The translations under genes were made by a program, and so were the position numbers. A stretch of 64,000 nt of DNA from Paramacrobiotus metropolitanus (Eukaryota > Tardigrada > Eutardigrada > Parachela > Macrobiotidae): contig NW_026570290.1 of assembly GCF_019649055.1 (NCBI RefSeq), forward strand, positions 620,001-684,000, in the 5' to 3' direction. The stretch's first letter is position 1. Each line of letters opens with the position of its first letter. The notes under the pieces were generated by a model, which saw only the letters and a program-made list of their open reading frames with translations, did no database searches and was not told the DNA's origin. This document shows, in pieces, positions 1-9,044 of the stretch.

Positions 1-804
1 ATAAACATATAAAACACCTCAACAATTTTCGCCGTAACAATTACACATGCACATACAGTAATACAAAGCATATGCGATGGCCGAGTATCTTATGTTTTGC
101 GTAAGAAAAAGAGGAACCACACTGAAATTTCCAGAAAAATTAGGAAAACTTTTTTTAATCCAATAAGTGTACGCTAGCTGCTGCGAAGTCAAGTCCACTA
201 CGGTTTACGAGTAGCACAAAGCAACAAACTACATAACATGTACACGGCAAACGTAACAAGACGCTGTACCAGCGTTTGGGAGTGCGTGAAAGTAGAACTT
301 CCCCTAGCTGCAAGTGCAGATATACGAAATTTAGGCTTTGTATTATACCAGCACACTTTCTTTATGTTTGTGGATGTCATTCAAGATGTGTTGATAAAAT
401 GAGACCTTTCTATTAGTTTTGAACATTATTGTCCGATTCCCGGATTGCATAATCATAAATGTTAACAGTAGCCATAAGGAAATCTATGCAGAATCAGCTG
501 AAAACGGCAGCAGATATATTTCCGGACATAGCCGACAGAAGTTCTCAAAAATCACCGTTGACATACTTAACAAATTTACGAAAGCTGTTTGAAACAAAAC
601 ATTTAAAAATAAAATGTTAATTTTACTACCTACGCTGCAGTTTTGCCGAAAGTGTGAAAATGGTTTACTGCATGATATACAGATAGCGGTTTGCTTTAGC
701 AAACACCTTTAAGCAGAAAATCATGCATTAGAGGTTATTTTTCTTCGATGTGCGATTTTAAAATTGATTTGATGCAAACCGGTAAGTTGAAAGTCGATTT
801 AGGC
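1..804. other. Intergenic, no gene recognised
   Basis: AT-rich sequence with only short open frames that show no signal peptide, domain or convincing splice pair. It lies downstream of the minus-strand SRCR gene and may hold its 3' untranslated region. I see no clear AATAAA on the minus strand directly after the stop at 805. Confidence 0.5.
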
Positions 805-2880
805 CTAATACGGTAAGAATGTATTGTTGCAGGTGACGCTGATGAGGAAATTCCGTCCGCACTGTGTCTGCTGCCTTGTTTCGACAAACTGGCACATGGA
901 GATATCATCCGCATTTTCTGTAGCAACAGAAAAAAAGTGTACTTATACAAAGGGCACTCCAAAAGTAAGTTTCCCTATTTTATATCTTTTGATGCGACCA
1001 AGTATCTTTAATTGTTACAATTTCTTTATTCAAAGTAATCACCTCTGGCCTCAATGCATTTTTTACACCGGACTAACCAATCATCAAAAACATCAGAAAA
1101 CCCGTCAACAGAAAGACTTCGAAGAGCATTTGCCACGGCAGCTTCCGTGTCCATTGAATTTTTATAGTGGTTTCCCCTTAATAAATCTTTCATTTTCCAG
1201 AACAAAAAAAAATCACAGGGACTAAGATCTGGACTGTAAGGAGGGTGAGGTAGTAATCTGATCTTTCGTTTCTTTAAATAATTTTTTGTCAGTCGAGCAG
1301 TATGGGCACGCGCATTATCATGATGAAGCAGTTGAAAGCGCATATTCGACTTCCCGATTTTCTTCCGCAGCTTCTCCAGCGTTTTACGAACACAGACTTG
1401 AGTATAAAACTGCGCAGTTACTGTCCTTCCCTCAGGTATCCGAGTGATATTTATTATGCCGTTTGCGTTAAAGAAAACAGAGAACATAGTCTTCTCAGCG
1501 AATCGATCTTTACGAACCTGGACTGATCCCTTCTTCCCTTTTTCGATCCACTCCCTCGACTGACGTTTCGTTAGCGGATCCCAGTGATAAACCCATGTTT
1601 CATCACCAGTAAAGATCTCAGATAAACGACGACGAGGATAATTCTTGCAGCGCGCCAACAGATCCCGACAGAATTTCACACGTGCCCGTTTTTGGCTCTC
1701 CGTTAGCGTATGCGGGACGAACTTGGAAACAATTTTCCTCAAATTCAGATGTTCATGCAAAATCGTCGCCACTGCCTGCGCACCAAGGCCAAGTTCGTTC
1801 ATAATCTGTTGAAATGTAATTCGAGGATATTTGTGGACAAGATCGCTCACACGGGAAATATTTCGAGCATTGACCGCTGTCCGTGGTCTTCCTGATCTTC
1901 CCTGATCTTCCACAATTTTTCGCCCATCACGGAATTTTCTGTACCACGTTCTAATAGTCTGTATCGATGGACAGCACTCTCCGAAAACTCCCTTAATTTT
2001 TGCAAAACAAGCCTTACAGTCTGAACCGTGTGAAAATTCAGAGAAGATAACCGCGCGAATATTTTCCTTCGTAAAAGGCATTTTGTAATTAAACACGTGG
2101 AAATTGGTGTAAAAGTGACTGGCAATAAACAAATGCCACAAATAGCCAGTGGTTAACTGGCTCACCAGGTGTGCATGAGTCATTGCACCACTGACCATTG
2201 TTGATAATGCTGTACAATACTTACCTCTAATAACTTCGCATCAAAAGATATAAAATAGGGAAACTTACTTTTGGAGTGCCCTTTGTATATATTCGTTAGC
2301 AAAAACTCGGTACGGCGAATGTTTTTTGCAGTTCTGATAATTTTAAATTCACGACCCCGGCAGTGCGACCGGGTTATCATAATGTGGAGTCTTAAATTCA
2401 AAGCGATCGGACGCGATAATTGTAGAGATAGTGATAGCTTACTAACCGGGACAGGAGACAATATTCACCGACGCATATCCGGGTGACGGGGCGCCACTGA
2501 CGAATCCAATAGAAACCAGGTTATAAAATCCCAGTTTCTTGCACAGGAGCAGTCCCAGACGATCGGGCGAGTTACGAAGTGTGGTATTGGACGAGCAGGT
2601 TTTCCACCATGTGTTGTATGTTGGTGCGTAGCCTGAGACTTGACCGGTTTGACGATTGCCACCTTCCTCCGTTATCGCGGGTTGTGCCCAGCGAATTTGC
2701 AACTTAAATTTATAGTACGGCACTATGAACTTATACTTCAAAGCGCGCACTTGATAACCAGTATAGTAGCAATATTAAAAGCAGTTGAAAAAATTAATTA
2801 ACAGAAATACTAACCTGCGAATAAACACAGTGCGTGTTAAACATCACGAAGATGACAGCTAACATTTGATAGGTCCACAT
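805..2880 (-). CDS. Small secreted single-SRCR-domain protein, 3 exons
   Basis: I assemble this from three exons: 2880-2815, 2702-2447 and 917-805, about 144 residues. Exon 1 is a clean signal peptide (starts MWTYQMLAVIFVMF, likely cleaved at YS|Q) ending on a CAG|gttagt donor in phase 0. Exon 2 opens LQIRW and carries the N-terminal SRCR half, with WWKTC, then LLLCKKLGF, then VNIVSC. Exon 3 follows a strong pyrimidine-rich acceptor and carries DISMCQF and ISVTCNN. The exon 2 to 3 junction is phase 1 on both sides. The order Gly-Gln-Val, W..C, CKKLGF, V.C, C and VTC is the SRCR pattern, a family used in adhesion and pathogen binding. It has no membrane segment, so it should be secreted. The second intron (918-2446) contains a complete mariner in the same orientation. 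None of this is tested by transcript data. Confidence 0.7.
946..2289 (-). mobile_element. Complete Tc1/mariner-family element
   Basis: Near-perfect terminal inverted repeats of about 50 bases bound this element: CAAAGGGCACTCCAAAAG at 948 onward and its reverse complement ending at 2285. Both outer edges abut TATA, consistent with the TA target duplication of mariners. Total length is about 1.34 kb, normal for the family. It contains one uninterrupted transposase frame on the minus strand. The close match of the two repeats and the open frame suggest recent insertion, here into an intron of the SRCR gene. Confidence 0.92.
1026..2081 (-). CDS. Mariner transposase, DD34D
   Basis: The frame encodes about 351 residues, the family's normal size, if it starts at MPFTKENIRAV (2081). 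The open frame runs 39 codons further upstream, but that extension is not mariner-like. N-terminal paired-type helix-turn-helix motifs include SIQTIRTWYRKFRDGR. The linker motif reads FVPHTLTESQ in place of the usual WVPHEL. The catalytic triad is visible: TGDETWVYHW, HHDNARAHTA and YSPDLSPCDFFLF, with 34 residues between the second and third Asp. No stop or frameshift interrupts the frame, so it is potentially active. The enzyme cuts and pastes the element through the terminal repeats. Confidence 0.95.
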   Translation of the reverse strand: MPFTKENIRAVIFSEFSHGSDCKACFAKIKGVFGECCPSIQTIRTWYRKFRDGRKIVEDQGRSGRPRTAVNARNISRVSDLVHKYPRITFQQIMNELGLGAQAVATILHEHLNLRKIVSKFVPHTLTESQKRARVKFCRDLLARCKNYPRRRLSEIFTGDETWVYHWDPLTKRQSREWIEKGKKGSVQVRKDRFAEKTMFSVFFNANGIINITRIPEGRTVTAQFYTQVCVRKTLEKLRKKIGKSNMRFQLLHHDNARAHTARLTKNYLKKRKIRLLPHPPYSPDLSPCDFFLFWKMKDLLRGNHYKNSMDTEAAVANALRSLSVDGFSDVFDDWLVRCKKCIEARGDYFE

Positions 2881-3029
2881 GATAGACTGGATTCTATGTG
2901 AAGTTGTTAATTAACGCATTCGATGAGATAGGAGATCTGACAAATCGCACTTTATTGCTAACGAAAATCTACAAAATTCTATAACCTATATCGACGAAAG
3001 TCTAAACATGAGTGCCTTAAACGAAATAA

Positions 3030-3260
3030 GGGGGGATCCATAAATTACGTACGCAGCGAACCAGGGAGGGACGGTTCCAAAAAACGTGACAAGCTGTGAC
3101 GGCCCCGGCGAACCCAGGGGGGAAGTGGTGGGCAGCTCCATGTGTTACGATTGAGCGGACCAGGGGGGAGGGGTCAAGCAAACGTGACGGACCGCTACGA
3201 AGGGGGAGGGAGGGGTGAAAAAACCGTGGTTTTCTGCGTACGTAATTTATGGATGCCCCC
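3030..3260. mobile_element. MITE with TAA target duplication
   Basis: Inverted terminal repeats of about 27 bases (GGGGGGATCCATAAATTACG at 3030 and the reverse complement of GGGGGCATCCATAAATTACG ending at 3260) are flanked by TAA on both sides (3027-3029 and 3261-3263). The interior is G-rich and has no open frame. A three-base TWA duplication fits PIF/Harbinger-type elements, but the superfamily is only inferred. Confidence 0.75.
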
Positions 3261-3924
3261 TAAAGGTAATTATCGCAACAGTCCTAGAGAAACTTAAGTT
3301 AGGTATATCACCGGTTATGTGATACATATGTATTTTCCAAAAAGCCACACAACGCGAGTTACGCGACATACGCAGAGTGCTTACGGAAGTGCGCATTGGG
3401 ACTGATAACCGCTACAAGCTTTACTGCGTCCTTTCAAAATGTTATCGGATGTCCTTTAGCAGAGCTATTCAACGCTTATTATTAACTACGCAGCAACGAC
3501 AGGAACTAGATTAATTTTTATTGCTTTATCCGGCTTCATATACGAGTATTGACACTCGATAGTTCGATAAACATGGATGACATAAGCGAAGTAGTGATAT
3601 TAATATACTGCTTTACCACATTGCGGAAGTTACAGAATAGGCAAAAAATGATAACTTTATGGCGAATCATCATTGCCATTGTCGTCGTAATGTCTAGAAA
3701 ACGCTCTAGCATCGTGGGTTTCCCCCGAATTATTTCGAGGGAAATTAGAATACATACTCTTATTTTGTCCACTGGTTATCAATACATACTCTTATTTTGT
3801 CACGCAAGGCTGCCCTAACCGAACAGTTTGTACATGGACAGTCTCCTCGCTTTGAAAAGACAAATCCTTTAAATCCTCTCAAAATAGCCAATCATTCTGA
3901 AACTGATCAGATGCCGTTAGGGAT
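3261..3924. other. Intergenic, nothing recognised
   Basis: Short overlapping open frames occur on both strands around 3536-3818, but they show no domain, signal peptide or homology to other genes in the window. A short direct repeat (ATACATACTCTTATTTTGTC) occurs at about 3751 and 3783. Confidence 0.4.
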
Positions 3925-4150
3925 ACTGATCAGATGCCGGCGGTAATGGTGGTGCGGATGGTGATAACAGCGGTGACGCTAACGATCAAAGTGGGGAAAC
4001 AGAACAGACCACAGCGGAAATTATGTCGGCGGGAAAGGCGGTGCTGCTTACAATGAAATTTCTGTGGCCACGGCGGTCCGACGCCTGCACGGTAGCCGAC
4101 GTATGAGTATTACTCAAGACGACTTAAGTTCATGCATGGAAGAGGCGGAT
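3925..4150 (+). pseudogene. Decayed partial copy of the Gly/Asp-rich gene at 20 kb
   Basis: This stretch aligns in order with the second exon of the secreted Gly/Ser/Asp-rich gene at 20161-21088. Shared segments include GGCGGTAATGGTGGTGCGG, GGTGACGCTAACG, GGGAAAGGCG and the CATGGAAGAGG end. Several deletions break the frame and the signal-peptide exon is absent. It is a truncated, non-coding duplicate. Confidence 0.7.
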
Positions 4151-4612
4151 ACCGCGATAACGGTGGATAGAATGGTCTGTGAATACTGTTAATAATAATC
4201 TTCATAAAATACAGATATATTATGGCTTTTGAGCATGTTTCCAGCATTTATAAGGGGTTTTCCAAACAGATCTGAGTTGGTTTCGAACTTTTGGTTTCTA
4301 GGCAGAACGTAGGTTCTGCATCTGTTTTAATAAAAGTCCTTTTCATTGCACTGCATATAAAATTATGTTCTTCGGCAACCAAGAGGGAAAGAATTTCAGC
4401 TACTGTTCCGTGATAGTTCGGTGATAGTCTATAAAGTAAAAAAACGCTTGTTACCAAGCACCACATCAGTTCCTATAAAAACTTGTGTCGTACAAGGACG
4501 ACAAGCGAGTCGCATAGTACTTACAGTATGCGTGGCGCACTCAAACATATGGAAAAATACCGAAACCGCTACACTTTGGTGCACTTTTTGCAGATCTTCA
4601 TTAATTTTTAAA

Positions 4613-6454
4613 ATGTACGCAGTCTGCAAAGCGCTAAGCTCCTGTTCTATAATCCGTAACCGATGTACACGAAAGGTTATTTCGCGTTTATTTTGGATTG
4701 TTACACTGTTACTATTTTTTAATTTTGTTCTCTCTGTCGCTTGCCCTGTTAATTCTAAAGGGGGACACGGTATAACCGCTGACACATTTACCACAATGCA
4801 GTATTATGATACAAATCCCACGGAAACAGGTACACAGAAACTTTATAATAAGGTGTATTTAAATCTGCAATGTCAACAGGCCAAAGAACCCCCATCAATC
4901 CATGTGCAGAAGATACAGAGATACATACTTGACTAGATTCTGTAGACAGATTACAGTAAGTAATGCGCAATTGAATGTATCGCTGCCTTTATATTTGTAT
5001 TAAATAAATGGTGATCTAAATCTTCGCTCTTAATTTCAGAAATAACATGCAAGTTGGCACCTCATTATTAAAACTCTATTTCATGCATGTACTATTCTAG
5101 TACGAGATTGTACGACGTAAAAGTGTAAACTATACGGAATTTATGTGGAAGTATGTTTTGTTAGGTGAAGCATAATGACGCAGATGAAACGTAGTTAAAG
5201 TCAGTTTAACAAAAATAAGAAAAATGGGTCTGAAAACGCTGCCAAAGGCTTTTTCGTGGTTTAATTGATAGTTCTAGCATTATAGAAAGGCGATCCTGCA
5301 AATCTGCTTTGAGTCATTACTGTGGCATATTTTCCAACAGTTCTTGTTAGCGCTTACTGTACTGCAAGAAAACTTTCTGAGATCCGGACAAAGCGTCGTA
5401 AAGTTTTCTCAGACCTGAAAATCAAAACATTAAAAAGCGTTTATCATAATTTCGCGCAGCCAGCAAGCAATATCGAAACTCCAAGAGTCATTAGGCATTT
5501 ACTACTATTAATGCGAATAGGACATCTTACGTATTTAACTTGAGAACGATTTTTGAAGCCCAACAGTTTACGTGATATTAAATTTTGCATTGCATATTTT
5601 TAGTGTTGCGTCAATTAGACGGAGCTGTCGCAGCTAGCGGAAACACAGGGATAGTCGTATTGAAAAATACTTCTGAGCCCTTGCATTACCCTCCCGTTGA
5701 TATTAGGCCAACAGACGTGGTGATCCGGGTACCCGAAGGCGAGAGTGTGAGTCTTCAGTGTGGTCGCAAAACACCTGGCTACACTTTGCCCGAAGTCTTG
5801 ATTAGATTCAACGGGAAACTGTTAAACTTTACGGATGTCAAGCATGTTGACTGGCGAGAAGCACACTACCACTGCTGCAGACTGTCATCACGCGAGAAAC
5901 AACCGAAAGCGGAAGACATCCAGATTATTAGGAATGAAGACTATAACACTACTGGCGCGTTTCAGATAAAACTGACACATTTAACGCATGCCCACGCAGG
6001 TGTATACGAATGCCTGGGTACGAATGGCACCGAGATTGTTGTAACCAAACGGTTTGTGGTCAGTCCCCTCCTTTTTCGCAACCAAGTGTTTCAACCGGGC
6101 ATGAACGTCAGCGCTGTTGTTGGAGAGCCGGCGCAGCTAGCCTGTTCAGTTCAGTTCAACACTATGTCGGGAAAACTTCGAGACTTCGACGCGCGGTTCA
6201 TTTGGAGAAAGGACAAATATCTGATGCATGCTTTGGGTGTGCCATCTTTTCGAAAGGCCGTAATTATGCCGCCTGGTTGGAATGGACTAATCAGTGCTCA
6301 GATTGATCATTCCATTTGCGAATGTCACGACGCATTGATGTTCCATGACGTGCGACCGGACGATGCTGGGTTATATCAGTGCTTTTTTAAGATAGACGAT
6401 GTATTCGACGAGTGGGTTGTACAAAATATCTACCTGCATGTGAACATGCTTTGA
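4613..6454 (+). CDS. Two-immunoglobulin-domain protein
   Basis: The certain part is one large exon from 5604, just after acceptor TATTTTTAG, to the stop at 6454. It encodes two Ig-like domains. The first has SLQCGRK and, near its end, HAGVYECLG. The second has AQLACSVQF, FIWRKDK and DDAGLYQCFF. Both show the paired Cys and the D-x-G/A-x-Y-x-C signature. Several N-glycosylation sequons (NFT, NTT, NGT, NVS) support an extracellular location. The frame has no in-frame ATG before the domains, so an upstream exon is needed. A candidate is 4613-4769 (starts MYAVCKALS, with hydrophobic WIVTLLLFFNFVLSVA), whose donor is phase 1 as the acceptor requires. I see no C-terminal membrane segment; a further exon after CAT|gtgaac is possible. 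Likely a secreted or surface adhesion or recognition protein. Confidence 0.65.
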
Positions 6455-7001
6455 ATTCAGTTAACCATTGACCATTGGTAAACTATAAATGTACCGTTCC
6501 TTCTAATTGACGACGCTCTTATAGGTAAAACTGTGAAGACTGAAGGACAAAAATTAGTGCCAGTACTCCCCAATATCGGCATTGTTGTAAGTCGGTAAAA
6601 ATTCCTTGTGCCCAAATCATTCCAAATTGACCCGATGGGAGAGTACCATAGATTAAATCCGGAATGAGCCGGTCCACTCAAAAAACGCACAATGTTAGCC
6701 GCCAAGTAAGTGTGGCATACCGTTGCGGCAAAACGACAACGGCGACAAAACGGTTTCGCTGCTAGCGCCACCCAGGTCCAGCTGGTTCAGCTGGTCCGGG
6801 GTCTTGCGGCATGAAGAAATTTACCGGCGAACCGGCGTAGGTGAAGATGACAAACTTTGCGTCAGATATATGGGCAGCGTGCGATGAGCATTGGACGAGG
6901 AAGTAAACGAGATCAACGGTGATGGATGGAAGGAGCAGGATGCCGGAATCGTTTCTCCACTTTTGCAACCGGTGGATCTTTGAACGTACAAATTATAATT
7001 A
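6455..7001. repeat. Duplicated segment shared with 24.6-24.9 kb
   Basis: From about 6710 to 7000 this region matches 24610-24880 in the same order. Shared segments include TTTACCGGCGA, ACGAGGAAGT, GGAGCAGGATG and CAACCGG. It is the upstream part of the duplicated six-cysteine peptide locus and may contain its 5' exon. Candidate short starts MPESFLHFCNR and MTESLFHYINR are conserved between the copies, but their donor phase does not join the next exon cleanly. Confidence 0.55.
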
Positions 7002-7295
7002 ATGCTTTGTTGCTCATTTCAGCGCAGAGATATCGCGACAATTGCTTGGAGTTTTGTAACGATAGCGTTCGTATTTATTGATGCGGGTTTGGTACAGGCG
7101 AAGCCGCTCCTTCAAAGACCCTTAGTTGACGAGCTGACCAAAACATGGAAAAGCTTCCGAAAGTACTCGTGCCAAGGTTGCTTTTTCGCATTATGTCGCC
7201 ATAAAAGATCTAAAAAACAAATTGAAAAATGTGCTCCCACCCGCAGATGCTGCAAAGGAGGTGCGGGACTACCGATTAGCTATGCGCCTCTGTGA
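7002..7295 (+). CDS. Six-cysteine secreted peptide precursor
   Basis: The frame encodes up to 97 residues. It opens MLCCSFQRRDIATIAW, but TTGCTCATTTCAG before CGCAGA also looks like a splice acceptor, so the first residues may come from an upstream exon. A hydrophobic stretch ending GLVQA makes a good signal peptide. The mature part has six cysteines in the order C-x2-C-x4-C-x11-C-x5-CC, beginning KYSCQGCFFALC and ending RRCCKGG, with the basic stretch RHKRSKK between. The pattern suggests a small disulfide-bonded extracellular peptide, either a defence peptide or a neuropeptide; I cannot place it in a named family. A decayed duplicate lies at 24.6-25.2 kb. Confidence 0.6.
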   Translation: MLCCSFQRRDIATIAWSFVTIAFVFIDAGLVQAKPLLQRPLVDELTKTWKSFRKYSCQGCFFALCRHKRSKKQIEKCAPTRRCCKGGAGLPISYAPL

Positions 7296-7784
7296 CAGTA
7301 CCTCGTTATCCATGAAAAACACGCTGGCGCGCTCTGGGTAATTTTCAAATTACCTGGTCATAACTTTTATGGAACAACATAAGGCCTACTAGAGTAGAGT
7401 AGGGTTGCTGCAATTTTTCTCACCTCCCACTCAGGACAGACTGCAATAAAAGTTTAAACTATGTAAACAATGGAAAACTGTTGATGATTAGGTGTCACGT
7501 TTCAACGCTAGATAGCATAATTAATTTTATTTTACTCAAACTATAAATAATGAACAAGATTTTATAAAAGAAGTTGTGGCCGTCGCTGCAATTAATAGTT
7601 CTTTTGATAAGATTTGCGGCTTAACTGATATTTACTGGCAAGCATCCTTTCGGGCATTATAGACTATAGAGTGCACTGGCAGAACAAGGTTCTTTGCACT
7701 GCCAGCGCAGTTTCCAGGCACCAACTGGGCCAGTGAAGAGTTCCTGCAATGATGCAGTGCTTTATAAATCGTAAATGCTGTCAA
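7296..7784. other. Intergenic, nothing recognised
   Basis: No convincing coding frame. The segment 7668-7720 holds a short imperfect inverted repeat around GTGCACTGGCAGAAC and TTTGCACTGCCAGCG. Confidence 0.4.
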
Positions 7785-8509
7785 AACTCACCAGGGCACA
7801 TTTTCCGGGTCCAAATTCAGAAAAATCTGATCTTTGGCAGAAACATAGTATACCATCTTAGTATATTTAAAAAAATAATTTCAGCTGCTGGCACGCAAAG
7901 GGCGTGGCCAAACAAAGTTAATAAGTAAGTAATAGTACATACTATTGCACTGCACTAGTGCAGTACTCTAACAGCTGTTTGTATCAGTGTAATAATAATA
8001 AATCAGGAAATTTTCATTTTTTGCCGAATGACAGTGTACGACTGTAGCACGCTTAAAAATATTTAACTTAATTATTTATGAGAAGTTCGGGAGCACACTG
8101 CAGACAGTGAGGAAAAGTAAAATCCAGAATTGAAATACAGTGGCAGTATGTGGTACTTACTGTTGCAGTACCGCAAAGAATCGCAGCTACAGGATGGTTT
8201 TTCTACTGTGTCGTCTTAACGTTTGCAGATGAAATTTTTCATTAATCATAATGTGGCAAAGTACTACGTTTCTGCAAGAGGTGAAACTTTTTTGATCTGC
8301 TGTTATTTTATAAAAAGCCTGTGCGGGTATTGCGCTAGTGCATTGTAATAACATGCAGTATTACTCGCTTATTAATTTTTGTTTGGCCACGCCCTTTGGG
8401 TGTCAGCAGCTGAAATTATTTTTTAAAATATACTACGATGGTATACTATGTTTCTGCCAAAGATCAGATTTTTTTTAATTTGGACCCGGAAAATGTGCCC
8501 TGGTCAGTT
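7785..8509. mobile_element. Long-armed inverted-repeat element (MITE or foldback type)
   Basis: The arm 7785-7970 is closely matched by the reverse complement of 8325-8509. Shared stretches include CCAGGGCACATTTTCCGGGT, ATCTGATCTTTGGCAGAAAC and AAGGGCGTGGCCAAACAAA. About 355 bases lie between the arms without a coding frame. The outer ends are AACTCACCAGGG on the left and AACTGACCAGGG on the right, read outward to inward. The reading frame that begins in the right arm at 8438 is an artefact of this repeat. Superfamily undetermined. Confidence 0.75.
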
Positions 8510-9044
8510 GTATTAGTAGTAGTACTACTACTGCCGTACTTTGGTTGCGTCACAATGCTATTTTGCTCTACAAAATTAATTAAAAAATCAGGTGAACTAC
8601 TTAATACACAACGTAAACAATGTGTACCTAATTTTCGCTGCCCGAAGCACTGGTATCACGCAATCGTATCCATTAATCAGCAAGATAATTTGCTTAATGG
8701 CGATGCCACAAGCGGCGGAAGTTGCAGCCGTATTACTAGGCAGTATACAGAAATGCCACACCTGCTTGGGAAATGAGTGGCAAAACTGTCACCGGCGCAG
8801 CACAACGGCCGGGATACCAACTCCTTCTCCCTCCAGCGTCTATGATTTCGCGCATACCGTTGTTTAATTAACGCTTTCCCATTGAGTCGGTTTCTTATGA
8901 TAAGCGGCGGTTTTAATTTACGCGGTGCGCAAAAGCGGTTGTGTAATGCCGGCCAGGGCGAAGATCGGTTGCTTTCTTTTAATTTTTAAAGGAATTTTCG
9001 CGCAGTGTACTGCATTCGCACTGCTGTAGATTTGTCACACCATA
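8510..9044. other. Region upstream of the GPCR gene
   Basis: Short frames cross this area (8592-8867) but none has a recognisable domain. It probably contains the promoter and 5' untranslated region of the GPCR at 9045. I cannot point to a TATA box with confidence. Confidence 0.35.

Noticed and set aside
2290-2446. Frame with SHCRGREFK resembling another SRCR segment
   Set aside because: It lies inside the SRCR intron. The exon 2 donor at 2447 joins exon 3 at 917 in phase and already completes the domain, so this is chance resemblance.
8438-8776. 112-codon frame with a hydrophobic stretch
   Set aside because: It starts inside the right arm of the inverted-repeat element and has no start context or homology.
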